The notes: a model not told the origin generated them from the sequence alone. Positions 34,501 through 48,115 are shown, counted from the stretch's first letter. The stretch: DNA of 64,000 bases from Beaufortia kweichowensis (GCA_019155185.1 CM032811.1:378902-442901), one strand, 5' to 3'. Translations and numbers: made by a program.

Positions 34501-34700
34501 GGCCATGGACTGGCGAATAGAATTGCGCGGGAGAGATGGCGGTGTTTGTAGAATTGTCGAAAGATTGCGCTAGCTTCAGTGGGTGCTCGTGAGAGAACAG
34601 CGAAGGCGTCCACCAACTCCCTGGAAAGGATCCGCTGGCCATGCTTTGCAAGTCTGTAGTGTTTGGTCCTGGTCTTTTCTTGGTGATGTTTGGAGACTCC
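31590..34700 (-). mobile_element. Degraded Ty3/gypsy retrotransposon with chromodomain-type integrase
   Basis: Read right to left. A gag-like region (about 34650-33850) ends in a zinc knuckle of CLYCGRSG type near 33860. The RT has LDLHGSLHNLIEIHEGAEWK with TAFVTPTG (33030-33122) and YIDD near 32900-32911. The connection to RNase H is NKAIKNWPPPTTVKEL (about 32690). The integrase C-terminal part is WFERIEKVWDSH, and a chromodomain-like tail (about 32230-32050) is followed by 3' LTR-like sequence. RNase H and the integrase core are deleted. Frameshifts throughout. Confidence 0.8.
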
Positions 34701-34965
34701 GTCTCAGAAAACAGTCTTTTGTTTCTTTACATATGCTGGATATAACACCTAATGGACGACCATACTACAGGATACAGTCAGTCTCAAGAAACTCTTTTTG
34801 TTTACATACATAGACAGATACACACTTCAAATTACCGTGATTTCGTTTCTTTACATATGCTGATATTTACACTGGATAATTCGGCTAATCCGATGCAGTC
34901 AGTCTTTAAAACAGCATTTTGTTTCTTTGCATAATGCTGATATTACACTGATGGCCAGCTTAACC
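34697..34965. repeat. Divergent tandem repeat, about 3 copies
   Basis: The phrase ttttgtttctttacatatgc, then tgatat and acac, recurs at about 34708, 34842 and 34918, with agtcagtct between copies. It abuts the 5' end of the gypsy element and may be its leader or LTR. Confidence 0.6.
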
Positions 34966-36049
34966 AGACACTTTGAACATAAAAAATTCTTTCTTTTTCA
35001 TATTACACTCGCGACTAGGCCATAACACGTAGCAAACACGCCACTCTTTCGCCACTAAAACCAAGCACATTGCGCCTGCACTGTAATGTCATCACTATAT
35101 TCAAAAAGCTCAGACGATAGCATTTATTTTGCAGCACTCAATACCAAGCAAATGCCACTCTTTGAAAAGAGACAGAAACGCCAGCTAAACGAACTTGGAA
35201 GAACAGCAGCATACTGCTAACTGCTAACAACAATCCAGAACGCTTGAAGCTACGCCAGTCGTAGTGAACAGGTGACGGGCTGCGCTTGTTCGTGAATGGC
35301 TCAGTGATGAATAAAAACTTTTTTAAATGCTGAAGATAATCATCACGCCATCAACCGCTGGAATCGTCTTCTCACTGGCTACATGTTTTGTCTGTCAGTA
35401 TTTTTCCATTAGATCATTGGCTCATGAGGAATTCAGAGAATGATAGGCTATGCCTCCCAGAACATCACTTTTTTCGACTGCACTGTTTGAGGACTATATC
35501 ACTATAACCACTGCGCCTATAATATAACTTTGGATGCAGGCTCATGTGTTTGAGTCTAATGTTTACTACCATAAACAGTGTTCATATTGTATATTCTCTT
35601 GAAAACCATGATGGAGGGCAGGTTGTTCTGAAGGAATCTGATGTAAACAATGGATTATATATCAATATTTCATGAATTATCTGCTTTTATGAACAAAAAC
35701 AGCTATTGGATGTATTTGCATCAAGACTGTTTATATGGACTTTCTTCAGCTGCAACAGATTGGATTCCATGTAAGTTCTGTTTTCATTTTGTGTGTTGTC
35801 ATTTGAAGCGCCTGTCACAAACCACTATATTACTGTTGCTGGAGTATCTTTTATCGCAAAACAGAGACCATATCCCGACTCTATACCCTTAGACCTTTAA
35901 AGCGTATGTATAGTTTGTCAATATTATTAACATTTTTTTTGAAAGTAGTTTATATTGTCATTATATAAACAACATAACAGGTAGTGACGCTCTATACCGT
36001 GGACAAACTGAAAAAGGCCTCAACGAGTTAAAATAAGTTAAAGGAAGAC
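34966..36049. other. No gene recognised
   Basis: Mixed sequence. The 80-codon frame at 35650-35892 has no recognisable motif and is probably transposon debris. Confidence 0.4.
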
Positions 36050-37930
36050 CTTAGGCCCTGGACCCAAGGACCTTGGTATTTAGCAAATGGGAAAACAGAG
36101 TCACCACTTTCGGTTGACTACCTTGGTTTCAAAATAAACCTCAGTTATCCATTCCTTTTTCCAACCTGGAAAATGCTGCGTGTCTCCTAGATGGAGAGGG
36201 GCAAAACATAAGAAAAATCAAGTAAATTTTGAACAAAACCCTCTCAGCATGGCCTGAGTTAGCTCTATTCCACCCCCCCATGTGATCTTTTAGAAGAAGG
36301 TCAATTGAGTGTGCAAGTTTATATTGATCAGGCTGTGTCTCTGCCCAACTTTTAGAACATGCAGAAAACAACTCTTACAGGACTTTCTTCAGTTTAGTTT
36401 TATCCTCAGGTATGCACACTCACTACTGGCAAAACAAATGTACTACAGAATCACATATACTCCCTCAAATAAACTTCCAATTAAACAAAAACCCCATCGG
36501 ATGTCACCAACAAACAGACCATAGTCAAAGAGCAGCAGATGAAGATGTTGGACTCCGGTATTATTGAACTATCACATTCTGGCTGGTCCTCTCCTGTGGT
36601 GCTGGTCCCAAAGAAGATGGCAGTTACAGATTCTGTGTAGATTACAGAAAACTAAATTCATTCACTGAAAAATGATGCTTTATCCTCCTCTTCCAATTAC
36701 AGAGATTATAGAGTCCCTTTGCTGGTTCATCTATTTTTTCTCTACAACTGACTTAAAACAGTGGTTACTGGCAAGTAACAATGGCTCCAGAAAAGCAAAC
36801 TTAAAACTGCCTTTTATAACCCCATCTGGCTTCTACCATTTTGGAATATGATGCCCTCAAAAGAAGCATAGAGGTTTCTTTTTGTCTGGCTTTGTACCAT
36901 CGTTTTGTCCCTGGGTTCTCCAAAATTGCAGAGCCATTAAACTATCTTAAAAGAAGGGATATCCTATATCTGGTCTCCTAATTGCCAGCTTTGAACAGCT
37001 CAAAGCATGTTTGATTTTATCCCCCAGTTCTTGGTCATCCAAACTTAAATTTACCTTTATTGTTTACACAGACGCAAGTGAGACTGGCCTTTAGGCTGTT
37101 CTTGCACAGAAAATGGGATCCCACTGTCAAAAGCAATATCATATGCCAGCAGAACCCTTAACAAAGCTAAAGCAAACTATTCTGCTAAGGAAAAAGGAGT
37201 GCCTTGTTGTGTGTGGGCCCCTAGGAAAGATTGCAACACTATTAAGAACAAAAACAATTTACAGTGATCACTTTGACCACTTCTTCTACAAAAGACCACC
37301 AGTCAGTCTTTTATGATGTGCACTGAGGTTACAAAAATTTGATTTCATAGTAGAGTTATAGGAAGGATAAACTTGAATGTTGTCCTGATGCTCATTCTCT
37401 AATTCCTACCTCTGTTGAATGTGTTCTGTTTTCCTCCCAGAAAGAGATGGATAATGACTTCCTTTCCCAGCTGATCTCATTTGGAAAGAACAGCACCAGG
37501 ATCTTGAGGTGGGAAACATAATTAAGGTATTAGCTGAAGGCTTTTTAAAACCTAAAAAGACTGTATGATGCTGCTTTTTGGCCAAAAATGTGAACTGACA
37601 TAAAATATCTTGTCAAAAGCAGCTTAAACATGACAAGTGCTAAAGGTTGACAATAAAAACATGCAGGAAAACTACAACAAAGCATTATCAACTGTCCCTA
37701 ATGAGATGTATAGAGTCGACATTTATATGGGACCCCTTAAATGGGATGACCTAACTCCCCAGAATCTCAGATTTGCATTAAATTCTGCTGTTCAAGAAAC
37801 TATTAGGGGTGACACCTGCTGAACTGTACATAGGGAGGAAACTACAAAGCCCTATAGACAGAATACTTCTGAGCAGATTAAGATTAGAGATTAAAGAAAT
37901 TGCTCAAATGAATTACAACCCTCATAACTA
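36050..37930 (+). mobile_element. Degraded Ty3/gypsy element, plus strand
   Basis: RT pieces include VPKKDGSYRFCVDYRKLNSF-like sequence near 36600-36660 and QVTMAPE near 36777. FVPGFSKIAEPLNYL lies near 36902, YTDAS of RNase H near 37065, and integrase pieces LRFALNSAVQET and TPAELYIGRKLQSPIDR at 37760-37880. The order is correct but large parts are missing. It points opposite to the gypsy element at 31.6-34.7 kb and seems to be a different lineage. Confidence 0.75.
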
Positions 37931-38174
37931 CAGTATAAAACTGTTCATAGAAAGATGGTCATCCTTACCCATATATATATTTCCAATTAGGATATTTTTA
38001 AAAATGAACGCTTTTATTTATTAGTAGTATCTTCCCTTACAAACATCTTTAAAAATATTTTTTAAAGATTTTTACAAACTTTATTTTATGAAAAACAGAC
38101 ATCCTAATTCTCAAGACTCCTCACTCTCACTTTGGTACCTCTCATATAATTGGAGAGAACTCCAATGTCCTACC

Positions 38175-38480
38175 TGTTACACGATCCCTCGGTCTGTGTG
38201 TCCCTATTCTTGTCTTGTTCCGGCCCCCTGTTTTGGACTCATAGCCATTTTTATTTTCCCTGCCTGGACTAATCATTGTTTTATCACCTTTCACCTGTGT
38301 CGTGTTATACTTTTGTATTATATATAGCCCTTGTGTTTCTAATTCCATGTTTTGTCAGTTGTTTTATGTACATGGATGTGTTGTGTTCCAGTGGTCCTGG
38401 TTTCCCTGTTTTTTGGATTATTTATTAAAACTTCAAGCTGCCTTTCTTCATTCCCTGCATCCCTGCATTCATTTTTTACA
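38175..38480 (+). mobile_element. Short solo LTR, about 306 bp
   Basis: From TGTTACACGATCC to TTTTTTACA, with tatatatagcccttgtgttt as TATA region and ttattaaaac before the end. It matches the architecture of the other short LTRs here. A clean target duplication was not found. Confidence 0.6.
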
Positions 38481-39790
38481 CCTAATATAAACAGGCTCTA
38501 ACTACAATATTGTTTTTATTTTTTTATCCCAGAACTTTCTACCTTTTTATGAAATATACAATGTATGTTTGCATCAAATCTGGTCTAGCTAAATTTGTAT
38601 CTCTACTCTTCAGAACTTAAACAACACAATAGTGAGCTGAATATCTGATCCAGACTGGAATAAGCATCTCAAATATCCACCTGATCCTCTCTTGACCATA
38701 AACCCCAGCATCCGTCTGGATGACTGATGACATCACCACTGGCTTTTTTTCTGACAGTATATCATCATGAGCTGCTGATGAGAAATCTATTTCATTTTCA
38801 TTTAAATACATTATAAATACATAAGAAGATCATTCAGAAACAAAATATAATATGTAAGACTTACTTCCTCTGTAGCTGGAAAGTTCACGGAATGAAGCCT
38901 TACACTTCAATCTTCTTTAAACAAACCCGTGGTTGAACTGTCGAGGTTTGTAAAGCAGTACTTAATTTGAAATGATTAGCACAAACATATAATTCTTCAC
39001 TTGTTTTTTCGGTGATTTTCCATCGTAAACGAATTGTAATCACTGTGTCCTCAGTGGCTCTGAGACTCTTATGTTCATTGTTTCATCTGAAAAACACAAC
39101 ATGTTTTCTTAGACACAGACATTTCTTCCTCCTGCAGTCTACAGCACACTGATGTCTGTCTCAAGGTCTTTAGGGTCCGTGAACGTCTAATAAATTGGCT
39201 GGTTTTCCACCTTGTTTCACACAAACACAGTGTGGGAATTTTAAACGGGTGTATTTAGACAGACTGGTTTTGATTTTAGGGATTATAAAGAAATGACTGG
39301 GTGGATTTTATCATTTTAGGCTCGTTGTTTTCTAATACACACTATGCGGCCACATAACTGTGTTCAAACACCTTATAAAAGTGAGTTTTGTATAATACGC
39401 TGTCTCTAAAGCAAAGTGCTGCTTTCTTTGGTATCAGTGAATGTTTTGTAATGGTTGAGTTCGAGTCTGTCAGTATCATACAGTCACTGCTTCACAGTGA
39501 CAGTTCATCGTCTTAGATCAAACAAGAGACTTATGAATACTACCATACAATCATCCAGGTACATCATCAAACAGTACTGAGAATCAAGGGCTGTCTAAGC
39601 ACTATGGACACCAACTATAACAAGAACTGAGAGAATACTATGTGAAGTTTTCCATGCTATAGAGATCTGTGTGTCCAATGAATAATAAGACTATAAAATA
39701 AAAATGACTAACAGGTCAGAGAAAAAATCTGATTGCCATTAAACAAAATATTCTACAAAATTTAAACAAGAAAAACACTCACTAAAACTT
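38481..39790. other. Unassigned region with a possible minus-strand 5' exon
   Basis: On the minus strand tttccagctacagaggaa is followed by GTAAGT near 38866, a good donor. A downstream frame (MYLNENEIDFSSAAHDDILS) ends at 38617. I do not recognise the product. 39200-39500 resembles dispersed repeat sequence, but I could not classify it. Confidence 0.3.
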
Positions 39791-39807
39791 GGAGTTCTAA
39801 ATATCAG

Positions 39808-40450
39808 GGGCCAGTTGCACCAGCTATGCGCAAGTTACAACATAGCCGAGTTTTGGCGCAAGTGCAGGTCACTAAGTTACAGTTTATTTAACCACTAAAT
39901 ATTTTTGAGTTGCAACCATTAAACTTAGTTTAAACGTACCACACTAAATAACTAAATATTTACGGAAGCCGCTGCCCATGAGTAATGGTCAAGATGACAG
40001 CCAGATTAGATTACATCCACGAGCTCATAAATAATAATGAAGAACCGCGGTGTTTGCTGACTAATTTTTATGAGACCGACATCATCCTTTGATATGTATG
40101 ATGATGCTAACATTGCTATGCTTTTTGCTCTCTAAACATTTCTTTCTTTTCCATGAGTAGGCTATTTGGATATTTTTAATTAAAATGTAATGCATTGGTT
40201 TTGACCAAACTTGCATTTCTTCACTCTCTAGTTCAAGACTAGTCAGGATCTTATATTTTCCTTTTACCATTTGTAGGCTTCTAATTGGCTTAAGAAAATT
40301 TACGCCATTTTAACGGGACTATGCATTCCTTTACAGCGAGCTTACAATCTACTAACTTTTGTTCTGCCTTAAGAGCAAAGTGGTGCAAAACAAATTAGGT
40401 ACAGAGTTAGTTACAAAACTAGCTAGTAAGTTACTCAGCAAGTGCCAGTT
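39808..40450. mobile_element. Possible Harbinger-like non-autonomous element
   Basis: Starts near ggggccagttgcaccagcta, a terminus style I associate with PIF/Harbinger elements. The far end (about 40380-40450) has weak inverted similarity, with gtggtgcaaaac, gttagttac and aagtgccagtt. No intact transposase; a short frame with LDYIHELINNNEEPR is uninformative. Confidence 0.4.
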
Positions 40451-40454
40451 ACCA

Positions 40455-42706
40455 GCAGCCTTCAAAATGGCAGTTATTAGGCCTCTCATAAAAAAGCCTA
40501 ATCTCTAACCAGGGAGACCTAACTAACTTTAGACCAATTTCCTAATCTCTCCTTTATCAAAAATACTGGAAAAGGTTGTATCTAACCAGCTACAGACATT
40601 CCTAGCGTAAAAATAGCATTTATGAAAAAAAATTTTAATCAGGATTTAGGCCCCACCACAGCAGAGAAAACAGCCATGCTCAGAGTGACAAATGACCTCC
40701 TTCTAGCATCAGATCGCGGTGAAACTCCTCTTCTCATATTACTCGACCTCAGTGCAGCTTTTGACACAATAGATTATACAATCTCTACTTGATAGACTAG
40801 AAAACCTTGTTGGCATTACCGGTCAAGCCTTAGCCTGGTTCAAGTCTTATTTAACCAATCGCTACCACTTTGTTTGTGTTTAACGAGGAAAATCTTATCA
40901 CTCTCAGGTAAAATAATGCATACCACAGGGATCAGTTCTTGGTCCTATTGTCTTCTACATTATATATGCTTCCCCTCGAGATATTATTAAGAAACATGAC
41001 ATCAACTTCCACTGCTATGCTGACGACACTCCAGCTTTATATTTACTCAGAACCTGACAAAACCCATTGTTTTTCTAGGCTAATAGAGACTGTAATTTTC
41101 AACGATATTAGAAAATGGATGGCAAAACAACTTCCTCTCTACTTAACCCCAATAAGACAGAGGTTCTGATTATTGAACCCACAGCTCCAAAATACCCACA
41201 CGATAGTCCACAACATCACTATAGAAGGCTGCACCATTGTCCCTTCTTCCTAAGAGTCAAGAACCTAGGTGTGATCCTAGATAAGAACCTGTCTTTTCGA
41301 TGGTCACATTTCCAATATGTGTCGCATTAGACGCATTTTTTCACTTTAGAAACATTTCAAAGATGCGCCTACATACTGTCTGTCTTGGATATAGAGAAGC
41401 TAATCTTGCATTTATGACCTACTGTAATTCATTATTGGGGGTGTCATGCAAAGCAAATAAATAAGCTTCAGCTGGTTCAAAATGCAGCTGCTAGAGTCTC
41501 TCACTAGATCAAAAAAGTTTGAACATATCAGCCGGTAACTAGTCAACACTCCACTGGTTACCCATTACACAACATATTAACTTCTTAAGATCTTACATGG
41601 TTTAGCTCCTCAGTACCTGGAGTGGAGCTCCTAATACACTACAGTCCCTCACTGCCCATTACGCTCTCAGGACTCTGGCCTTTTTGGTAATACCCAGAAT
41701 TTCTAAATCAAGTGCTGGTGGAAGATCATTCTCCCATTTATCACCTAAACTTTGAATAGTCTTCCTAGTGCTAAAGGAGGCAGACACACTCTCTCAGTTT
41801 AAATCTAGATTAAAGATCTATCTCTTTAACATAGCATACACATAATCCAACAGTTTATAACAAATCCTCTAAGGGATTGTTAGGCTGCATTAATTAGGCC
41901 AACTTGGAACGGGGAACACTTCCTAACAATCTGATGTACTTGTTGAATCTAGGGTGTGAAAAGCATTTTACTCTCAGTTTGTTTGTTTCTTTATTATTCT
42001 GAGGTTGCATCCAGTCCATACCCTGACTCCTGACGCTGGATCTGTCAGGAAGGAGAACCTGCTCTCATTATAGCTAATGCTAATGCTAGTTACTACGCTA
42101 ATGATAATGCTAAACAGTATTTTATGCTAATCTCTTTTAACTATTTAACTTTGACTAATGAACTAGTTCTTTTTCTGTCTATGTCAGCAGTTTGATGTTA
42201 TAGCTGAACTCAGTCATCTCAGTCATCCCCAGCTAAACAATCCTTTATTGTAGAATATTAGCCTTTTAACTACTACCTAGTTTACCACACACACAAACAC
42301 ATTGTTAAATTCAATCACAACTAATAATCCAGGATCAACTCAAAACTCAGATCTACACGGCTTTTAAACTTTAGTAAATTTAGTTCACTTAATTTTAAAT
42401 CAAATCATTTTTATCAAACTACTGACTGCAGCTGTGGATGCTGGCTAGAGGAGAAATGATCCTCCAAGTGAGTCTGAGTTCTCCCAAGGGTTTTTCTCCA
42501 TATATATATATATATATATACATTCATTAATGGAGTTTGGGTTCAGTGTTGGAGTATCACTAGGAGACTGAGCTGATATTAGATATTAGTTATTAAATGA
42601 GATTTTATATTTCCTGCTTGTCATTCTGTTTATTCTGCTGTAAAGCTGCTTTGAAACAGTGCTACATTGTTAAAGCTATACAAATAAACTTCAACTTGAA
42701 CATCAG
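40455..42706 (+). mobile_element. L2/CR1/Rex1-group LINE, RT pseudogene and 3' UTR
   Basis: In mixed frames: ILEKVVSNQLQTFLA, TGQALAWFKSYLTNRYHFVC, PQGSVLGPIVFY and HDINFHCYADDT (catalytic YADD, near 41000-41030). These are followed by LNPNKTEVLIIEPTAPKYPH, FFLRVKNLGVILDKNLSF and LQLVQNAAARV. The 3' end is gctatacaaataaacttcaa. Multiple frameshifts and premature stops. The order of motifs is complete from the RT fingers to the C-terminus, so this is a long but dead copy. Confidence 0.85.
42503..42520. repeat. (TA)n microsatellite
   Basis: About nine TA units in the LINE 3' UTR. Confidence 0.9.
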
Positions 42707-42906
42707 AGGCCATACGAGCTCCGTACCAGTCTTATGCTCACCACTGTCATCAGATGCCAGTCCCTCCACCATATAATGATGACTACAGCTATGACCTTCC
42801 ATAACCCTGTTCCACCTGATGACAGAACTACAGCTGCACATTATAGACTACCAGAACTTCTGAGAGTAACATGAGACAGATCTCAAAACTCACTGAGTGC
42901 ACTGAC

Positions 42907-43242
42907 TGTAATGATGATGCAGGAACAGGCAAGAAGGCATGGATCCAAATGCAGTATTTAATGATAATAAAACAAACCAAACACGGAACCAGAACACGGA
43001 AGCAGAAGCAAAACACAGGCACAGCAACATTCACAAAAACAACGACTCAACAAAGAACAAATAGAAACACAAGGGCTATATATACAAGGGATAAATAAGC
43101 AAGCAGGGAAAACAAGACACGAGTGGAAGTGATGAACAAAGATGAGTCCGCAAGTATGGGATTATGGGTAATGGATTTCTAATGACTAAAAGTCCAGCAG
43201 TGACAAGACAGGGACTGTGGAAACACAGACATGACCATAACA
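42907..43242 (-). mobile_element. Solo LTR, 336 bp, minus orientation
   Basis: The minus strand runs TGTTATGGTCATGTCTGTG to CATCATTACA. It is flanked by CTGAC (42902-42906) and CTCAC (43243-43247), a 5-bp duplication with one change. TATA-like tgtatatatagcccttgtg lies inside. It interrupts LINE 3' UTR sequence (42714-42901 and 43248-43495), which ends in a second LINE-type tail. Confidence 0.75.
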
Positions 43243-43666
43243 CTCACAGTGTAGATTACAGCAGCCAGAGGAGAGCTGGCCTCCCGGTTGAGCCTCCGGG
43301 TTAAATTTATGCATCTTAACTTTAACATGCATTTTAACAATCTCCTACACTTTAAGAACTTATTTTATATTATACAATTATTTTGTATTATTTTCTTTTT
43401 TAATCGTGGTATGTTATAATGTATGTAAAGCTGCTTTGCAACAATGAAAACATTAAAAGTGAATAAAAAAGTGAATTGAGTTCATTTCAAGTTAAGGTCT
43501 CTGCCGGACTGATGAGATGCAAAGCTTATATCTTGCCAGCTTGATCAGACTTGTGATATATAGGTATTAATGGGTATTATATATCCATTAACAGATACTC
43601 AACATGTGTTGACATTGTGAGATTTTATTAATGTCTCCTGACACTGATTCCATACACCCTCAATGC

Positions 43667-43667
<1 letters not shown>

Positions 43668-43702
<35 letters not shown>
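43668..43702. repeat. (GT)n microsatellite
   Basis: About 17 GT units. Confidence 0.95.
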
Positions 43703-43705
<3 letters not shown>

Positions 43706-43914
43706 TGTCTGTGTGTGCGTTTAGCTGTAGAGAACACAACTGCACTCTCAGCGTTTGTCCTTATTTCACCAGCACCGTGTGCACATCCTAAATTGGGCCA
43801 GTTTCAGTCCTCTGCTGGCCAACTGTCTCCTGAAATAGCAGCAGGAATGTAGACGGTGTCCCCATGGAAACAGAACAAGAAGCAAAGCTGAGACTGAAGA
43901 ATTACTGCTGGATT

Positions 43915-45840
43915 CTTTGTCTTAGATAACTGCAACAGCGGGAGAAGTTTCAGGTCCAGACGGATCAGCACTTACTCTATTGTCAGAAATTTTAACCCAT
44001 GTATATTGTTTATCTATTGGATGCTTAATTCTCCATACATCTAAAAGTTCAACTTCTTCCACCAATCTTGACAAGTATTTAGAAGAAAGTATATGAGGCT
44101 CTTCTTCATTGTTACAGTCAACATTAAACATTCTGTACAATTCCAATCTCCACCAATAATGATGTTTCCATCACTAAAATCTTGTTTTAAAACATTAGTT
44201 AATATACTGAAAAACTGTAGTCGCTTCATGTCCTACATTTGGTGCATAGACATTTATAAAAATAAATTGTCATCCCTTCAATAATAGTTTTAATAAGAAC
44301 AAAACGACCTTTTACAAATTCATCTATTTTTCAATACTAACTTTTGTTTCTGGAGAAAAAAGGCCTTTCCACCACATCCCCCACTCTACTTCATTATCAA
44401 TATCACTATGGGTTTCTTGCAATAAAATAACATGTAGCTGTTTATTCTGCATTATCTCAGACACTAAGGCTCTTTTTATGTCTATCTCTCCCACCATTAA
44501 TATTTAATGAACCTACCCTCAAAGGATCCATATATAAAAGTTTAGTAAGGAGAGAAAAAACAGCAATAGAAGAAACCAATAGAAAGAGAGACAAGAACAC
44601 CACGTGATGCATGGCACTTTATAAGAATGCTTTTAGCCTCTTTTTTACCCACCTTTCTACTCTTTTTCTAATGACTGTAACATGTTTTCTCAAACGAAAA
44701 CGTTTCTGTTCGCTTCAACTGATCAAGACTTACTGTTTTTTTGGAGAAATGCCACAGACCTCTCAAATTTTTCAACATCAGGAAAAAAAATCTTTGATGT
44801 TAACTTGCTTTCCAAACGCTTCATCAAGAAAAACCATTGATCTCCCTCTAATGTATACAAAGAAGGATCTTTAGTGGACATATCTTGTGAATCAACTTCA
44901 AGTCCACATACAGAACCTCCTTGTGAATCACATTCATAATCAGGAAGAGAACTATTTTCATCAGATACAACATCATCCATTGCACTACCCTCATTACTTT
45001 AACGCCTCTTCTTGTACACAAACCAATAGGCTCCTCATTTCTACTTGAACTGATATTTGAACTTGAACACTGATATTTTGCACAATTGTAATATTTTCAT
45101 TTTGCTGACTTTCATTTACATTTTATATTCTCATTAGTAACAACATTCTCCTGTACTTGTACTATACCGGACGGGCGCAACACCAGAATCACTCCACCTC
45201 TGCCGAACCCGCTTGTTCCTCTTGAGCAGTGTGCTCCACCGCATCTCCTCTCCTGAGACAGTGGGCCTATCCTCTGGTGCACGCTCTCTATGTGGGCATG
45301 CAAACTTTTATGACCTAAATCGCCACACTCAAGCAATTTTAAACTACCAGTGGATGCGTACACCATGTACATTCTCCCTTCGTGTCGTACCCGGAATGAA
45401 ACATCCAGCGTCTAGAAACATAAACACCTGTCTTCTGAAAGACTTAACGTGTTTCAAAGAAGGGTGTTTACAGCCCAGTGTAATTGTTTTAAAACCGCTG
45501 GCAAATTTGCCAAAACCAGACTAACTCCCCGCTCCAACGCATCATCCGGAATGAACGGTGGAACATTTGATATGGTGATTTTGAACCTGAACAAAGTTAT
45601 CGTTTATAACGAGGCCATTCTCGATCAAATAATTTTAAAAAATTGTTCTTTCAAGAACACTACTACGGCTTTGTTCATACTTCCCCGCCAGCTGAAATGA
45701 GCACATGAGACGCCATCTCTCCTTGCGCAATACTATCCACAACAAAGAGAAACAAACTAAATCTAAAACAATCTTAACCGTGCAGTAAGAAAAAAAAAAA
45801 ACCCTGTAATTAAGACTAGGTGAAATCACACAGCTCAGGT
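43915..45840 (-). mobile_element. Tx1-type L1 LINE, copy A (5' part: ORF1 and endonuclease start)
   Basis: Reading leftwards from the (CT)n tract: ORF1 sequence includes VPPFIPDDAL (near 45530) and SFRR-like RNA-binding-domain pieces. A C-terminal block follows (44980-44723, SKIFFPDVEKFERSVAFLQK). Then ORF2 endonuclease sequence has IIGGDWNCTECL (near 44150) and VELLDVWRIKHP. The copy stops at about 43915; the RT is absent. Frameshifts are frequent. Confidence 0.75.
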
Positions 45841-45883
45841 CTCACCCACTCTCAACCCACTCCCAGCATGAGAGACAGAGAGA

Positions 45884-46014
<131 letters not shown>

Positions 46015-46464
46015 CTTGTCCCACCACAAAATTAAGCAATTGACACACATACTTTTTCTTTAAAAAAAAATTGTCCTGCCTAGATTATAATTACCCAAAC
46101 TATTTAAAATCACTCTTGCCACAGCATTCCAGTTAAAGGCATCTGAAACAGTCAAAAGTCTTTGCACAAAAAGTAATCTAAAAGCAGCTATTTTACTTTG
46201 CAAATGTATAAGACCCTGACCACCTTCTTCTTTAGGCAGAAATAAAACACTTTGCGGGATCCAATGTAACTTATCCCACCAACAGTGATTGTATTTTGTT
46301 AATGGGAGTTAATGGAGGATCTAAACAAGCAAACAGTTTTTCCCCACTCTAGGCCAACAGGGAGTTTTGCCTTACAACCCTTCCAATCTCCTATTAAAAA
46401 AGCTTCAATTTTATTCCAGTTTACACTGGCAGAGGAAATAAAAAAAAATTCAGCAAATTTAGCA

Positions 46465-47816
46465 AAGACAGGCGTGGTACGTGGAGGCGGATGAAGGCAG
46501 TGACCACAATCCATCTGGCCAGGGCGGAGACGATGGAGGGAGGAGCCATGGTGAAGGGAGTGACGGAACCAGGGAGCCGACCGACAGAGGCGAGACCGGG
46601 AATGCTGGAGCCCAAGGCGGAGAAGGAGATACGTAGGGCCAAGGCGGATCCGACAGCTCCGGCAACCGAGGCGAAGGCGGGGCTCCGGAAGAGCGCGGAG
46701 AAACAGGAGCGACAGAGGACGAAGGTGGAACCGGAGGGAGGGAGGAGCCTGATGGAGCCATAGGGACAGACCGCCAAGCCAAAGGTGGAGAAGGGAGGTC
46801 CCGAGGCGACGGATGGTCGACGAGTGACCCAGGTGGAGCCGGAGGGATGAGGGAGCCCGGTGGAGCCAGTGCTGAATGACGGGCATGGTGGAGACGAGGG
46901 AGCTGGGAGCCAAGGTGGAGCAGAAGGGTCGAATCTGCTGAGGTGGGAGTCTGGGGCCTCGGAGGTTGGAGGCGGAGCCAAGGGAGCACTGACTCCATGA
47001 AGGCGCTTAGGACCCAGAAGGCCGAGGGTGAGCCCCAACGCCTAGATGAGACAGAGGAGGCGGGAGAGGGAGGCTGGGTCGGAACTTTGGAGGCGGGTCT
47101 GGGGGGGCTCGGGGTCAGGAGGCTCGGGGCGGAGTCAGGAACCCAGGGGAGGAGTCAGTAACCTCGGGCGGAGTCAGAACACCTGGGGGAGGAGTCAGGA
47201 AGCTCAAAGGTGGCCTCTTGGCCGGGCTGGACTCTCAGGAGCCGCCGCCATCTTGTTCGTGGCAGGACTCCCTCAGAAGCTGCCATCTTGATTAGAGTAT
47301 GGAGGGACGGCACCCACAACTCTCCAGCACCCAGTCCGCGACATTCTCTCGGGAAGGTCCCTCTTGGCCCATCCCACGGCAGCTTGCTCCAAGACTGGGC
47401 TAAGAATAGGGCGTGGGCCTCGAGGGATCTATCCTCCTGCCCCCAGCAGAGGATAGCGCTTGCCTGGGTGGCAATGTTGAGGGTCATCTTCCTCTTCTTT
47501 ACTGCTTTTGTCGGTCTTGCGTTCTGTTACCGGGGTACCGTGCACACAAGAGTCGCGGAGACAGGAAATCTTCAAGAACACTTTTACTTGAAACAAACAG
47601 GGAATACATCCAATGGAACAAAAGGAACTGAACACAATACCAACTTAAATTAACATCATCAACGCAAGACCAGGAACACAGGAAAACACAGAGCTTAAAT
47701 AATAGTTCTTTGATGAGGGTGACAGTGATTAACCAATGACGGGTGATAGGGAACAGGTGCGTGGAATGCAAGCGGTTATGGGCAACGGAGTCCTGGGGAA
47801 ACGTGAGGCTGTAACA
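46465..47816 (-). mobile_element. Non-autonomous LTR element with one LTR and a G-rich body
   Basis: On the minus strand an LTR (47816-47525, TGTTACAGCC to CCGGTAACA, with a TATA-like tatttaagctctgtg) is followed by about 1 kb of body. The body encodes a proline/serine-rich frame (LPSPPLAWRSVPMAPSGSSL-like) in several phases. The plus strand is correspondingly GGAGG/GGCGGAG-rich, including gaggagtcag repeats near 47140-47200. No RT or protease is visible and the second LTR is missing. Confidence 0.6.
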
Positions 47817-48115
47817 TAGATCAGCCAATTGCGTTTTTTTTATCTAACAACAACTCTAAAAAACCTCTTGTACTTGTAGACTCTGCCAATTCCTGAAGTT
47901 TTAAAATATCAGCCTCCAAGATACTCATTTTAAAATTAGTCTCTGTAGTGATGTTTCGAGTAAACTGTAAACAAAGCTGTTTAATTAGAACTTTTCCTAT
48001 ATCCCACCATTGTTGTACAGAGATATAAAACCCTTTTTTAGTTTTAAAATCCTCCCAAAAGAAATTAAACGATTCTTTAAAACGTTTGTCACTTAACAAT
48101 GCAGTATTAAACTGC

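Noticed and set aside
38175..38480. Perfect target duplication for the LTR
   Set aside because: The flanks ctacc and cctaa share too little to claim one.
46421..47038. 205-codon proline/serine-rich protein on the minus strand
   Set aside because: Low-complexity frame inside the body of an LTR element. Overlapping frames in other phases are equally long, so coding is not supported as a host gene.
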